Assembly (NCBI GenBank): GCA_024399495.1
Contig: JAKSNY010000002.1
Location: forward strand, 124,001 to 188,000
DNA length: 64,000 nucleotides
DNA from: Paludibacteraceae bacterium
GTDB lineage: Bacteria > Bacteroidota > Bacteroidia > Bacteroidales > Paludibacteraceae
Direction: 5' to 3'
The notes beneath the pieces are model-generated. The model was not told where the DNA came from and ran no database searches. It was given only the letters and a program-made list of their open reading frames with translations. Every line of letters begins with the position of its first letter. Within the stretch, counting starts at the first letter, position 1. This document shows positions 50,516 to 60,254 of the stretch, piece after piece. Both the position numbers and the translations under genes were made by a program.

Positions 50516-51589
50516 ATGAGAACCCCACTTTATGACATTCACGTTGCGTCAAACGGACGTATAGTTGAGTTTGGAGGCTTTGAATTGCCTGTTCAGTATG
50601 AATCTACAGGTATTAAGGCAGAACACACAGCAGTAAGAGAGAGCGTAGGTATGTTTGATGTATCACACATGGGAGAGTTTCTGATGTCTGGACCTAATGC
50701 AGAAGAGGAACTTAATTATTTGGTTAGTAATCAGGTAGTAGGATTGCCAAACGGTAAGGTTTTATACTCTCTGATGTGTAATGAGAGCGGAGGCATAGTA
50801 GATGACCTTCTTATATACAAGCGTGCAGAGAACAGTTACCTTATAGTGGTTAATGCAGCCAATATAGATAAGGATTTTAATTGGATGAAATCTCACTTGC
50901 GTAAAGAGGTTACGTTTGAAAATATATCTCCTAAAATAGGTCAGATTGCAGTGCAGGGACCTAAAGCCATTGATGTTATAAAGCGTCTGTTCCCCGATGC
51001 AGACACACTGCATAACTATACATTCCTTGAAACAGAGTATGAGGGCGGTTGGTGTGTGCTGTCAAGAACAGGCTACACCGGTGAAGATGGTTTTGAGGTT
51101 TATGTAGAGGCTGATAAAGTGGTGGATATGTGGAAATTGATTATAGAGACAGGCAAGCCTGAAGGCATTATACCTTGCGGCCTTGGAGCCAGAGACACCT
51201 TGCGTTTTGAGGCGGGTATGCCACTTTACGGACATGAGTTAAGAGACAATATACCGGCTAACGAGGTAGGACTTAACTTTGCCATTAAGATGGACAAGGG
51301 CGATTTTGTAGGTAGGGAGGCTATATCAAACCACGTAGCGGCATACTGCCGTAGAGGTATAAAACTGCTTGGCAAGGGTATTGCCAGAGAGGGTAGCCCC
51401 GTATATCAGGGAGTACGCCAAATTGGTGTGGTTTCATCGGGAAATTTCTCCGTTACAAATGGTGTTGCACTTGCTATGGTAAGGGTTATGAAAGGGATTG
51501 AGGGCAATGTGGAGGTGGATATCCGTGGCAAGCGTTTCTCTGCTGAGTTTGTAAAACTTCCGTTTATTGCCAAACAGAACAACAAGTAG
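50516..51589 (+). CDS. gcvT: Aminomethyltransferase, glycine cleavage T protein
   Basis: 357 residues, standard length. Family motifs in order: FGGFELPVQYESTGIKAEH, GMFDVSHMGEF, LLIYKRAENSYLIVVNAAN, the folate-binding aspartate region SRTGYTGEDGFEVYV, and LRFEAGMPLYGHEL. It transfers the methylene group from aminomethylated H protein to THF. gcvH and gcvP are not adjacent. It follows lpdA with only a repeat array between. Confidence 0.97.
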   Translation: MRTPLYDIHVASNGRIVEFGGFELPVQYESTGIKAEHTAVRESVGMFDVSHMGEFLMSGPNAEEELNYLVSNQVVGLPNGKVLYSLMCNESGGIVDDLLIYKRAENSYLIVVNAANIDKDFNWMKSHLRKEVTFENISPKIGQIAVQGPKAIDVIKRLFPDADTLHNYTFLETEYEGGWCVLSRTGYTGEDGFEVYVEADKVVDMWKLIIETGKPEGIIPCGLGARDTLRFEAGMPLYGHELRDNIPANEVGLNFAIKMDKGDFVGREAISNHVAAYCRRGIKLLGKGIAREGSPVYQGVRQIGVVSSGNFSVTNGVALAMVRVMKGIEGNVEVDIRGKRFSAEFVKLPFIAKQNNK

Positions 51590-51602
51590 GTGCCTTATTC
51601 AG

Positions 51603-51675
<73 letters not shown>

Positions 51676-51865
51676 AGCAATGTGCCTTAAAATTTTGCAG
51701 GGCAAATTTACAAATTTTTGCATATATTTAGAAACTATTTTGTAATAAAAATATTTTTATCTGTAAATATTTTTGTAATCTTTATATTAATTAAATTTTT
51801 ATGGCTAAATTTGCATTGTATCAGATGAATAATAATCAGGAGGTGACTCCATAAATTTTTTAATT

Positions 51866-52063
51866 ATGCAAAATGTTGGTTCAAATGCAGGTCTTGTGTG
51901 GCAAGCATTAAATGCAGCGGGTGCTGCTCTTGAGGTTAAGGCTATTAAAAAAGCTACAAAACTTACAGATAAAGAGGTATATGCCGCTTTCGGTTGGCTT
52001 CTTCGTGAAGGTAAAATCTCTGTGGAGGAGAAAGATAAAGAGGTATTTGTAGCTCTTATCTAA
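51866..52063 (+). CDS. Winged-helix protein (PF10771-type)
   Basis: 65 residues: GLVWQALNAAGAALEVKAI, then KLTDKEVYAAFGWLLREGKI and the wing EEKDKEVFVAL. It is a single winged helix-turn-helix widespread in Bacteroidota, with no known target. A rho-independent terminator follows 20 bp later, so it is a monocistronic unit. The upstream AT-rich region (51676-51865) holds its promoter, but no clean consensus was chosen. Confidence 0.85.
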   Translation: MQNVGSNAGLVWQALNAAGAALEVKAIKKATKLTDKEVYAAFGWLLREGKISVEEKDKEVFVALI

Positions 52064-52082
52064 TTAATTTGATATTATAAGA

Positions 52083-52116
52083 AAGCCGTGATACATTGAG
52101 GTGTCACGGCTTTTTT
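52083..52116 (+). terminator. Rho-independent terminator
   Basis: AAGCCGTGA and TCACGGCTT pair around a 12-nt loop and run into T6. It ends the winged-helix gene and may also serve the convergent lnb operon. Confidence 0.88.
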
Positions 52117-52143
52117 ATTGCTCTAAATAGAATCTGCCTTAAA

Positions 52144-53328
52144 TCAGTTAAGTTTGTATCCCCATCGGGTAACGTATGATACTGAACGTATCAGGTACAT
52201 TACAATAAACGGATATATGGCAGGGTTAAACTCCTGCTCCAATGCAAAACTGCCTAATAAGAACAGAGTAAGAACCACACTTACAATCATATAATAGAAT
52301 TTCTCATATCTGTGCAGACTATTGAATATGGCAAAAATCAATGGAATGCCCATAAATGGGTTCAGCCATATTATATTGAAATTGGCTCCTGTAAACGGAT
52401 GTTTTGAGAATAATATAAGGAATAGGATAAGGCACCCGAAAAGTCCGTTTGCTGAGAATATTATGGCATCAAACCATCTTAGATTCAAATGCTTGATTAT
52501 AGCATAGACGCTAAGTGCAGCCACTAACACACATAGTATTATACCTAATGTAAGAGGAGACATCCAAGGTTCAGGATTTACAAGAGTGTTTTCTGATATT
52601 ACTATTTTCTGTAGAGTAAGGTTTACTGTGGTGTCTGCCTTTACTATTGTTGTTTGTGATACTGTATTCCCCAGAATTTCAGGAAGAAACATCTTCTCAT
52701 ACGGAGTGGCTTCACGGTCAAGCCCTCTGCCTAAACAGAGGTCAAATCCTAATTGGCTCCAAGGTGATGTCTCAGTATAGAGCATAATTGCATCACGGAA
52801 AGAAAGACCGCTGCCAGAAACATCGGGGTAGGTGAGTTCTCCGTTAATATTCTGCTCAAATATGTCACGCAGTTTGGTAGAGCAGTTGTTGAAGATGAAA
52901 TTGTATCGATAGACACTGTTTTCAGGTCTGATATTATCCATAAGGAATACCCACAACGCTATTTTTTCATCTTGAGTAAGATTAAGTACGTTTTCTGTAA
53001 CGCCAGAGCCACGCAAAATGTATTCCATAATGAAATCGGCGGTAGAGCATACACCTACAGAATAATCTGTCTTGCCACGTACAAAACGATAGATGAAATC
53101 CTCTTGATTAAAATCAAAAAGCCCGTAGTTGAATGTAACGTCTATGTCTTTGCTTGGGTCAAGAACTCTGATGCCTGAATGCCCGAACAACTCATATATT
53201 TCCGTACCAGGGGAGCATGTAATAAGTGATATCTGTGCATCTTGACTAAGAATATTGTTATTTGCGGCAACTGTGCCACATAAGAACAGCATCAATATAG
53301 GAGTAATGATTTTAATAATTTGCTTCAT
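52144..53328 (-). CDS. lnb: Lipoprotein N-acyltransferase Lnb (DUF4105)
   Basis: 394 residues from the ATG at 53328. A signal sequence (IIKIITPILMLFLCGTVAAN) precedes the periplasmic DUF4105 domain: LITCSPGTEIYELFGHSGIR, FNYGLFDFNQEDFIYRFVRG, and YRYNFIFNNCSTKLRDIF, with the cysteine and histidine thought to be catalytic in Lnb. The C-terminal third has about five transmembrane helices. Lnb adds the third acyl chain to lipoproteins in Bacteroidota, which lack E. coli-type Lnt. The two extra lipoproteins at the window start would be substrates. It sits 19 bp downstream of phoH. Confidence 0.85.
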   Translation of the reverse strand: MKQIIKIITPILMLFLCGTVAANNNILSQDAQISLITCSPGTEIYELFGHSGIRVLDPSKDIDVTFNYGLFDFNQEDFIYRFVRGKTDYSVGVCSTADFIMEYILRGSGVTENVLNLTQDEKIALWVFLMDNIRPENSVYRYNFIFNNCSTKLRDIFEQNINGELTYPDVSGSGLSFRDAIMLYTETSPWSQLGFDLCLGRGLDREATPYEKMFLPEILGNTVSQTTIVKADTTVNLTLQKIVISENTLVNPEPWMSPLTLGIILCVLVAALSVYAIIKHLNLRWFDAIIFSANGLFGCLILFLILFSKHPFTGANFNIIWLNPFMGIPLIFAIFNSLHRYEKFYYMIVSVVLTLFLLGSFALEQEFNPAIYPFIVMYLIRSVSYVTRWGYKLN

Positions 53329-53347
53329 ATTGTGTTGTATTAGATTA

Positions 53348-54667
53348 TTATAACAGATTGCTTGCAAGTTCTGACAGGTAACTGCGTTCGCCCTTAACTA
53401 AGTTTACGTGAGCAAATATTTCTTGTCCACGCATCTTATCTATAGTATATACTAAACCGTTAGACATCATATCCAGATAAGGTTGGTCTATTTGCTGAAC
53501 ATCGCCTGTAAACACCACTTTAGTATTTTCTCCGGCTCTTGTAATGATGGTCTTAATCTCATGTGGGGTAAGGTTTTGTGCCTCATCTACAATAATATAG
53601 GCATCGCTAAGGCTTCTACCCCTAATGTAAGCAAGTGCCTCAATAACCAACTGACCCGATGACTGCATCTCCTGTATGGCAGTGTTTTCTCTGCTCTCTG
53701 CAGAGAACTGATGGCGTATAACGTTAAGATTGTCAAACAGTGGCTGCATATAAGGGGTTATTTTCTCTTTCTCTGTACCTGGCAAGAATCCTAAATCCTT
53801 GTTTGCAAGTGCCACAATAGGGCGTGCAAGAAGAATCTGCTTGTAATCATTGCGTTTTTCAAGTGCTGCGGCTAAAGCCAGAAGAGTTTTACCTGTTCCT
53901 GCCTTGCCTGTTATACATACCAACTTTATATCGTCATCAAGCAGGGCGTTCATGGCAAAAGACTGCTCAGAGTTACGTGGCTCAATGCCAAAAGCTCTCT
54001 CTTTTTGCACCTTTACAACCGTCTCATAATTAGGGTTATAGCGTGCCATAATGGAGTTCCGCTCACTCTTTAGTACAAAATACTGATTAGAAACAATGTC
54101 CTTCTCAAAATCAAGACTGCTTTTAGGAACGCCAGCCGCAGTGCTGTACATACGGTCTATTATGGCTGCATCAATCCCTTCAAACACCTCATGAGCCTTC
54201 TCAAAAATATCTGTACTTGTAATTTTATCGTTGAAATAATCCTCTGAAAGCAAGTTTATGGCACGAGCTTTCATTCTTAGGTTTATATCCTTAGTGACAA
54301 GAATGGTCTTGTGTTTCTTGTCTTTGGTAGCCAAATAATCTAAAAAGGCTAAAATCCTGTGGTCGTTTATATTCTCAATAAAGGCACGCTTTACATTATC
54401 AGATGGCTCCTGAGGCAATGCAATAAACAGTTTTCCAAGTCCCTCACCAAGCGATGCACCTTTCTTAAACAAGTCATTGTCAGAGATTTCGTCCAATTCA
54501 CGGGCAAACTGACGAGCATTGTAGTTGATTTCTTCATTACCTTTCTTAAACTTGTCTAACTCCTCTAAAACAACAATAGGTATATAGATATCGTTCTCCT
54601 GAAAATTATAGATACACTTGTAATCGTGTAGTATTACATTAGTGTCTAATACAAAATTTTTTTTCAT
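53348..54667 (-). CDS. PhoH-family ATPase with N-terminal PIN domain
   Basis: 439 residues. Residues 1-150 are a PIN RNase-like domain (FVLDTNVILHDYKCIY, VTKDINLRMKARAINL, with the acidic residues). Residues about 230-439 are the PhoH NTPase: Walker A CITGKAGTGKTLLALAAAL, ARPIVALANKDLGFLPG, Walker B AYIIVDEAQNLTPHE, and FTGDVQQID. PIN-PhoH proteins act as RNA helicase-nucleases in stress responses. It is the penultimate gene of the minus-strand run that begins at rseC. Confidence 0.93.
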   Translation of the reverse strand: MKKNFVLDTNVILHDYKCIYNFQENDIYIPIVVLEELDKFKKGNEEINYNARQFARELDEISDNDLFKKGASLGEGLGKLFIALPQEPSDNVKRAFIENINDHRILAFLDYLATKDKKHKTILVTKDINLRMKARAINLLSEDYFNDKITSTDIFEKAHEVFEGIDAAIIDRMYSTAAGVPKSSLDFEKDIVSNQYFVLKSERNSIMARYNPNYETVVKVQKERAFGIEPRNSEQSFAMNALLDDDIKLVCITGKAGTGKTLLALAAALEKRNDYKQILLARPIVALANKDLGFLPGTEKEKITPYMQPLFDNLNVIRHQFSAESRENTAIQEMQSSGQLVIEALAYIRGRSLSDAYIIVDEAQNLTPHEIKTIITRAGENTKVVFTGDVQQIDQPYLDMMSNGLVYTIDKMRGQEIFAHVNLVKGERSYLSELASNLL

Positions 54668-54690
54668 AGTGGTAATAAAATGATTTAATT

Positions 54691-55053
54691 TTAAGGCATT
54701 GAGTTAGGTATAGGGTGGGTGGCATTCAGGCAACCCTCAGGGCTCCCGAAACAACCCACTTCAAGTGCATTTGCCGTATAGCCTGCATCTTTAAACATTT
54801 TCTGCAAATTGCTTACAGTGTTTTTGGCTCCGTCAAACGTAATTACAACCTCTTGTTTGTTTGTATCAATCTTACTCTCCAATATGCCGTCTTGTTCTTT
54901 AATGGCATCTGATATTTTAGAGTTTGCATTCTTGTCCATCATCACTAAAAATGTGACGGTAACTTGTGTCTTGTCAGACATTTGTCTCTTTTTTGCAAAA
55001 ATAAATGAGCAAATAAAAGTGAATATTAATGTGAACATAATTATCTTTTTCAT
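54691..55053 (-). CDS. Exported HMA-like domain protein
   Basis: 120 residues. A hydrophobic signal (IIMFTLIFTFICSFIFA) is followed by a ferredoxin-like fold: KTQVTVTFLVMMDKNANSKI, GILESKIDTNKQEVVITFDG, and NLQKMFKDAGYTANALEV, as in heavy-metal-associated domains. The CxxC metal site is absent; two cysteines appear only in the tail (VGCFGSPEGC). A role in the periplasm next to the Rnf complex is possible but not shown. It lies 27 bp after rnfA. Confidence 0.7.
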   Translation of the reverse strand: MKKIIMFTLIFTFICSFIFAKKRQMSDKTQVTVTFLVMMDKNANSKISDAIKEQDGILESKIDTNKQEVVITFDGAKNTVSNLQKMFKDAGYTANALEVGCFGSPEGCLNATHPIPNSMP

Positions 55054-55079
55054 AGTAACCCGATGTTAAAATTCCGTTT

Positions 55080-55652
55080 TTATACAACTCCTGCAAAACC
55101 CATAAACGCCATAGCCAAAATGCCGGCGGTTACAAGAGCGATAGGGGTGCCGTTCATCGCTTTAGGCAGGTTTACAAGTTCTAACTGCTGGCGTATGCCA
55201 GCAAACAGTATAAGAGCCACTCCGTATCCTATGGCTGTGGATATGGCATAAACAATGCTCTCAACCAGAGTAAAATCCTTTTGTATTACAATTAGTGCAA
55301 CACCAAGTATGGTACAGTTAGTGGTTATAAGAGGCAGAAATATACCCAAAGCCTGATATAGAGCAGGAGATACTTTCTTTAGCACAATCTCCACCATCTG
55401 CACAAGTGCCGCTATCACTAATATAAATGTAAGTGTCTGTAGAAACCCTATGCCAAGTGGATCAAGTACATATTTCTGTAGCAGAAATGTACATATTGTG
55501 GCTATAGTCATAACAAATGCCACTGCGGCAGACATTCCAATGGCAGTATCTACCTTTTTAGATACCCCAAGGAATGGGCATATACCTAAGAATTGTGACA
55601 ACACTATGTTGTTCACAAAAACCGCTGCAATAAATATTATTATATAATGCAT
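55080..55652 (-). CDS. rnfA: Rnf complex subunit A
   Basis: 190 residues, six transmembrane helices. NNIVLSQFLGICPFLGVSKK is the conserved N-terminus, including the cysteine that ligands the intramembrane Fe-S centre; TNCTILGVALI gives the second. Rnf couples ferredoxin:NAD oxidation to Na+ or H+ export. rnfA is separated from rnfE by a 119-bp repeat-filled gap. Confidence 0.95.
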   Translation of the reverse strand: MHYIIIFIAAVFVNNIVLSQFLGICPFLGVSKKVDTAIGMSAAVAFVMTIATICTFLLQKYVLDPLGIGFLQTLTFILVIAALVQMVEIVLKKVSPALYQALGIFLPLITTNCTILGVALIVIQKDFTLVESIVYAISTAIGYGVALILFAGIRQQLELVNLPKAMNGTPIALVTAGILAMAFMGFAGVV

Positions 55653-55653
55653 A

Positions 55654-55765
55654 ATTGAAAGTTGAAAATTGAAAGTTGAAAATTGAAAGTTGACTGCGTT
55701 AGCTGACTGAAAGTAAAGTTAAAAGTTAAAAGTTATTCATACATCATACATCATACATCATACAT
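55654..55765. repeat. GTTGAAA array then TCATACA array in the rnfE-rnfA gap
   Basis: Five to six ATTGAAA/GTTGAAA units (55654-55693), a short spacer with AAAGTTAAAAGTT, then four TCATACA units (55737-55765). The junction GTTATTCATACATC is the same as in the rnfD-rnfC and rnfB-rseC gaps. Confidence 0.85.
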
Positions 55766-55771
55766 AATCTT

Positions 55772-56359
55772 TTACCCTTTTGTTCCTAAATGATTTTTTA
55801 GTGCTATCAGCAGTCCAAGTGTGATGAATGCACCTGGAGCAAGTATAAACAGTATCATTCCGTAATCATCAGGGAATATAGTAAAATTAAATATCTTGCC
55901 TGTTCCAAGTAACTCCCTTACACAGCCAAGAATAGTAAGTGCAAGAGTAAATCCAAGACCCATTCCAATGCCGTCAAGTGCGGAATCAAACACATTATTG
56001 TTTGCCGCGTAAGCCTCCGCACGTCCTAAAACTATACAGTTTACAACAATAAGCGGAATAAACAAACCCAATGTGGCGTTTAAATCGGGTAGATACGCCT
56101 CCATACATAATTGTAGTACAGTTACAAAAGATGCTATAATTACAATGTATGCCGGAATATGAACCTTGTCAGGAACCAGATTCCTTACGGCTGATATTAG
56201 TATGTTTGAACAAATCAGTACAAACGTGGTGGCAAGTCCCATACTCATTCCGTTTATTGCACTTGTAGTGGTGGCAAGGGTAGGGCACATGCCAAGAATC
56301 AGTACAAATGTAGGATTCTCCTTTATAATTCCGTTAAGTATGATTTTTAATTTATTCAT
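55772..56359 (-). CDS. rnfE: Rnf complex subunit E
   Basis: 195 residues, six transmembrane helices, paralogous to RnfA with inverted topology. NPTFVLILGMCPTLATTTSA and VVNCIVLGRAEAYAANN carry the conserved cysteines of the intramembrane Fe-S site. It overlaps rnfG by 4 bp. Confidence 0.95.
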   Translation of the reverse strand: MNKLKIILNGIIKENPTFVLILGMCPTLATTTSAINGMSMGLATTFVLICSNILISAVRNLVPDKVHIPAYIVIIASFVTVLQLCMEAYLPDLNATLGLFIPLIVVNCIVLGRAEAYAANNNVFDSALDGIGMGLGFTLALTILGCVRELLGTGKIFNFTIFPDDYGMILFILAPGAFITLGLLIALKNHLGTKG

Positions 56360-56925
56360 TCCATACCTCCTTCTTGTACGTTCAGTTCTTTTACAATATT
56401 ACTAAATAATCCATCGGCATTGTTTACTGCCTTCAGAAATCCTCTTGATGAGATGGTTGCCGCCGTAATTGCATCAATGTCACCTCCGTCTTTTTTTACT
56501 GCAAAAGTCTCAATAGCGTGCCTACCTGGAATTGATTTCTTGAACCAAGTGTCCATTTTTGCACCCAAACCTGGAGTCTCATTGTGTTCCAATACAGCGT
56601 AGTCTATAATTTCCCCATCGGGTTTATAACTTATCATAACTTTAAATTTACCGCCATATCCACTTGATACAGAGGTTATTGCAACGCCTACTAATGTATC
56701 GCCCATGTAAGCCCCATATACAGGAGTGTCCATAATGACGGTATCTAAAAGGGCTGTGAATTCAGGTAGTATGTTTTTAAGCTTCTCTTGCGTAGAAAGT
56801 GCCTGGGCATTATCCCTATCCTCCTGAGTGGCCTCGTATGCCAACGCTAAAACTCCACCCATTATCAGTGATATCAGTGTCAGTGATAACACCATAGCGG
56901 TAAATGTGTCTTTTACTCTTTTCAT
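56356..56925 (-). CDS. rnfG: Rnf complex subunit G
   Basis: 189 residues. One N-terminal transmembrane helix (MVLSLTLISLIMGGVLALAY) and a periplasmic FMN domain. The covalent FMN attachment site is DAITAATISSRGF, with the threonine as acceptor. It overlaps rnfD by 4 bp and rnfE by 4 bp. Confidence 0.94.
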   Translation of the reverse strand: MKRVKDTFTAMVLSLTLISLIMGGVLALAYEATQEDRDNAQALSTQEKLKNILPEFTALLDTVIMDTPVYGAYMGDTLVGVAITSVSSGYGGKFKVMISYKPDGEIIDYAVLEHNETPGLGAKMDTWFKKSIPGRHAIETFAVKKDGGDIDAITAATISSRGFLKAVNNADGLFSNIVKELNVQEGGME

Positions 56926-57929
56926 AATTTGGAGAATGGTTTAGGTTTAATGTAATTGTTTATAAGCGGAGTCACTCCGTTCATTATAAGAATGGCAAAC
57001 GACATTCCTTCAGGATAGTTGCCCCATACCCTTATTATAACGGTTATTAACCCGATACCTACACCGTAGATTATTTGCCCCCAATGAGTCATAGGTGATG
57101 TGGCGTAATCGGTTGCCATAAATATGGAACCAAGCAGCAGACCACCTGTAAGAATATGTGTAAGAGGGTCAGCCATTATAAGAGGGTTGTGGGCATGCAA
57201 TATCCAAGTGAATATGGCTACTGTGGCAAGTATGCTTACTGGTATATGCCAAGTAATTGTCTTTGTGCATATTAAGTATATGCCGCCTATCAGTAACGCC
57301 AATGCACAAATCTCTCCCATACTTCCCCCGATGTTGCCAATAAGCAGTTGCAGATAATCAGGAACTTGCCCTATTGCCTGTGTGGCTTCTTTAATTGCTG
57401 TGGCAGATGAAGTTGCATCAACTTTTAATTGTGCTATCTCTTTTATGTAAGCAAGAGGTGTGGCACCTGTCTCAGCATCTAAATAGTGCATACTAAGAGG
57501 TATAGGACGTGGCCATGTGGTCATAGCGGCAGGGAAAGATATAAGCAGGAACACTCTGCCTGTAAGTGCAGGGTTGAACGGATTGTTACCAAGTCCGCCA
57601 AAAACCATCTTGCCTATTCCTATTGCAAATGCCGCTCCCAATACCGCCATCCACCAAGGTAGGTTAGATGGTAAGTTAAATGAGAGTAACAAGCCTGTAA
57701 GCAGGGCAGAGCAGTCACAAATGGTAGGCTCACGTTTTAGCATGAATTTCTGTATCACGTATTCAAATACTACGCATGACACCATACATGTGAGGCTCAC
57801 TATCAGAGCACCCAACCCAAAGAAATACAAGGCAACAAGATATGCCGGAATCAGAGCGTATATAACCCGCCGCATATTCTTCTGAATACTGTTGCCACTG
57901 TGCGTATGTGGGGAATTACTTATTATCAT
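56922..57929 (-). CDS. rnfD: Rnf complex subunit D
   Basis: 335 residues, about ten transmembrane helices. GLGNNPFNPALTGRVFLLIS is conserved; the covalent FMN threonine is in ETGATPLAYI. The C-terminal FAILIMNGVTPLINNYIKP is typical. The start region SNSPHTHSGNSIQKNM matches the family. Confidence 0.94.
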   Translation of the reverse strand: MIISNSPHTHSGNSIQKNMRRVIYALIPAYLVALYFFGLGALIVSLTCMVSCVVFEYVIQKFMLKREPTICDCSALLTGLLLSFNLPSNLPWWMAVLGAAFAIGIGKMVFGGLGNNPFNPALTGRVFLLISFPAAMTTWPRPIPLSMHYLDAETGATPLAYIKEIAQLKVDATSSATAIKEATQAIGQVPDYLQLLIGNIGGSMGEICALALLIGGIYLICTKTITWHIPVSILATVAIFTWILHAHNPLIMADPLTHILTGGLLLGSIFMATDYATSPMTHWGQIIYGVGIGLITVIIRVWGNYPEGMSFAILIMNGVTPLINNYIKPKPFSKL

Positions 57930-57930
57930 T

Positions 57931-57987
57931 AATTGAAAGTTGAAAGTTAAAAGTTATTCATACATCATACATTATACATCATACATT
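57931..57987. repeat. GTTGAAA then TCATACA arrays in the rnfC-rnfD gap
   Basis: Three GTTGAAA-type units (57931-57956) and four TCATACA-type units (57958-57987) with the GTTATTCATACATC junction. They fill the whole gap. Confidence 0.85.
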
Positions 57988-57993
57988 GAAAAA

Positions 57994-59325
57994 TCAACGA
58001 TTTTTCATAATCATCATCACGTTTGCTTTTCCTTGATGTATATAATCAAGCAGAGGTCTGTTGCAAGGACAAGTGAATGTGCAGCAACCACACTCAATGC
58101 AGTCATATACATAATGTTTCTCTAGTTCATCAAACATATTGCGTTGGCTAAGAGTCCCCAATAGATATGGTTCAAGCCCCATAGGGCAAGCGTCAATACA
58201 TTTTCCGCACCTTGCACAATTACTCTCCTTGCCACGTTTAGCCTCGCTCTCATCTATCATAACCACTGCAGATGTGCGTTTGTTTGCAGGTGTATCGGTG
58301 CTAATCATAGCCTTACCCATCATAGGTCCGCCACAAATAAGTTTCTCTGTTCCATCGGGTATGCCGCCAACCATCTCTACAGCAGCACTTAGCGGAGTGC
58401 CTATCCTCATTATAAAGTTACCTGGCTCCTTAACTTTCTTGCCTGTAACTGTAAGTGATATTTCAACTATAGGTTTGTTCTTCTGAACAGCTTCATATAC
58501 GGCAAAAACAGTAGCCACGTTTTGTACAACCACACCTGTAGATGCCGGCAATGCACCACTGCGTACAATTCTGCCTGTGAGAGCCTGAATAAGCTGTTTT
58601 TCACCGCCTTGCGGATATTTCATTTTAAGCGGAACTACCTTAATGTCACAATCTTTAGTATATTTTGGCAGTAGGGATTTAAGGTACTCAATGGCATCTT
58701 TTTTGTTGTTCTCCACCCCTATAATCGCTTTCTTAATGCCCAATGCCTTTAGCAGAATCTGAACGCCCACCATAACCTCATCTCCTTTCTCAAGCATAAG
58801 ACGATGGTTGTGTGTAAGATAAGGCTCACACTCCACAGCATTTACAGCAAGAGTGTCTATAGTGCAATCTTTTGGAGGCATTAACTTGACTTGAGTAGGG
58901 AAGCATGCTCCACCAAGACCCACGATTCCCGATTTTGAAATTTTATCAATGATTTCTTTAGGTTCAGCCGTGCATTCTGTTATAAGAGTGTCAGTAGTGT
59001 CAATACCTTCAAGCCATTCATCACCCTCCACTGTAATTATAACACAAGGGTGGTATGTACCCCATGCATCACGGAATTTATCAACCTTTTTTACAGTTCC
59101 GCTAACAGAACTATGTACTGCGGCAGATACAAACCCTCCTGGTTCACCAATCATTTGTCCTACCTTAACCTTATCTCCAGCCGCCACTATGGGTTTTGCA
59201 GGTGCCCCGATGTGTTGGTCAAGCGGTATTGTAACCTCTGTAGGTACAGCCACCTTCTTAAAAGGCACGCTTGCCGTAATCTTATTATCGTGCGGATGAA
59301 CACCGCCAACTTTAAAAGTAATCAT
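57994..59325 (-). CDS. rnfC: Rnf complex subunit C
   Basis: 443 residues, soluble NADH/FMN and Fe-S subunit. NIAVNAVECEPYLTHNHRLM in the form LAVNAVECEPYLTHNHR is the family mark; GLGGACFPTQVKL binds the flavin. Two 4Fe-4S motifs follow: CARCGKCIDACPMGLEPYLL and CIECGCCTFTCPCNRPLL. It overlaps rnfB by 4 bp. Confidence 0.96.
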   Translation of the reverse strand: MITFKVGGVHPHDNKITASVPFKKVAVPTEVTIPLDQHIGAPAKPIVAAGDKVKVGQMIGEPGGFVSAAVHSSVSGTVKKVDKFRDAWGTYHPCVIITVEGDEWLEGIDTTDTLITECTAEPKEIIDKISKSGIVGLGGACFPTQVKLMPPKDCTIDTLAVNAVECEPYLTHNHRLMLEKGDEVMVGVQILLKALGIKKAIIGVENNKKDAIEYLKSLLPKYTKDCDIKVVPLKMKYPQGGEKQLIQALTGRIVRSGALPASTGVVVQNVATVFAVYEAVQKNKPIVEISLTVTGKKVKEPGNFIMRIGTPLSAAVEMVGGIPDGTEKLICGGPMMGKAMISTDTPANKRTSAVVMIDESEAKRGKESNCARCGKCIDACPMGLEPYLLGTLSQRNMFDELEKHYVYDCIECGCCTFTCPCNRPLLDYIHQGKANVMMIMKNR

Positions 59326-60176
59326 GCTCCAGCCTCCTCTTTTTTATCGGGTTCTTTTGGCTTAATTACAGGAAAATTCTCAACCACAATGGCACCGGTA
59401 GGGCATACACTTGCACATTTGCGGCAAAGTCTGCATTTTGTGGTGTCTATATGGGCAAGATTGTCTGTAATTGTAATGGCTTCAAATTGGCACTCCTTTA
59501 CACATTTGGAGCAACCTATACATGCGTTCTCGCAATCCTTACGTGCAATTGCACCTTTATCTGTGTTACTGCACTTAACGTATATCTGACGGTTCTTAGG
59601 CCATTTTTTGCGTAACTCTATAATATGTTTAGGACAACTCTTTACGCAGGAACCGCACCCTGTACACTTATCGCCATCAACCTTTATGGAGCCTGTCTCT
59701 GCATCTATGCTCAATGCTCCAAACTGACACGCTTCCACACAATCGCCAAATCCCAAGCAAGAGTAGGGGCAAGTGCTCTCTCCGCTATATACGGCTTGTG
59801 AAATCTTGCAACTGCGTACACCGTCATACTTGTTTGTGGTGGGACGGTTGTTGCAAATTGTCTGGCATTTTATGACTGCTACCATAGGTGTGGATTCTGC
59901 TGCTGTCATTCCAAGAATAGCACCTATATTTTTCATGGTTTCAGTACCACCTACAGGGCATAACAGTCCGTCAAGTGAGTCTGCCTTTACACATCGCTCG
60001 GCAAAATTACGGCAACCGGCACTGCCGCACCCTCCGCAGTTTGCACCAGGCAGGCAACTCTGAACCTGGTCTATACGCGGGTCTTCCTCTACCTTAAACT
60101 TCTGTAGAAGAACATACAGTAATACCGCCGATACCAGACCTATTACTGCAAGTACTATTATTGATGTTAAAACCAT
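59322..60176 (-). CDS. rnfB: Rnf complex subunit B
   Basis: 284 residues. One N-terminal transmembrane helix, then the Fe-S domain CLPGANCGGCGSAGCRNFAE and several CxxCxxCxxxC clusters: CTGCGSCVKSCP, CIGCSKCVKEC and CRLCRKCASVCP. It is the ferredoxin-docking electron entry. It is longer than the E. coli form (about 190) through the extra ferredoxin domains, as usual in Bacteroidota. Confidence 0.95.
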   Translation of the reverse strand: MVLTSIIVLAVIGLVSAVLLYVLLQKFKVEEDPRIDQVQSCLPGANCGGCGSAGCRNFAERCVKADSLDGLLCPVGGTETMKNIGAILGMTAAESTPMVAVIKCQTICNNRPTTNKYDGVRSCKISQAVYSGESTCPYSCLGFGDCVEACQFGALSIDAETGSIKVDGDKCTGCGSCVKSCPKHIIELRKKWPKNRQIYVKCSNTDKGAIARKDCENACIGCSKCVKECQFEAITITDNLAHIDTTKCRLCRKCASVCPTGAIVVENFPVIKPKEPDKKEEAGA

Positions 60177-60182
60177 CTTGTT

Positions 60183-60246
60183 AATTGAAAGTTGAAAGTT
60201 GAAAATTGAAAGTTATTCATACATCATACATCATACATCATACATA
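60183..60246. repeat. GTTGAAA then TCATACA arrays in the rnfB-rseC gap
   Basis: Four to five GTTGAAA-type units (60183-60215) and four TCATACA units (60217-60246), with the same junction as in the other two rnf gaps. Confidence 0.85.
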
Positions 60247-60254
60247 AACCCCAT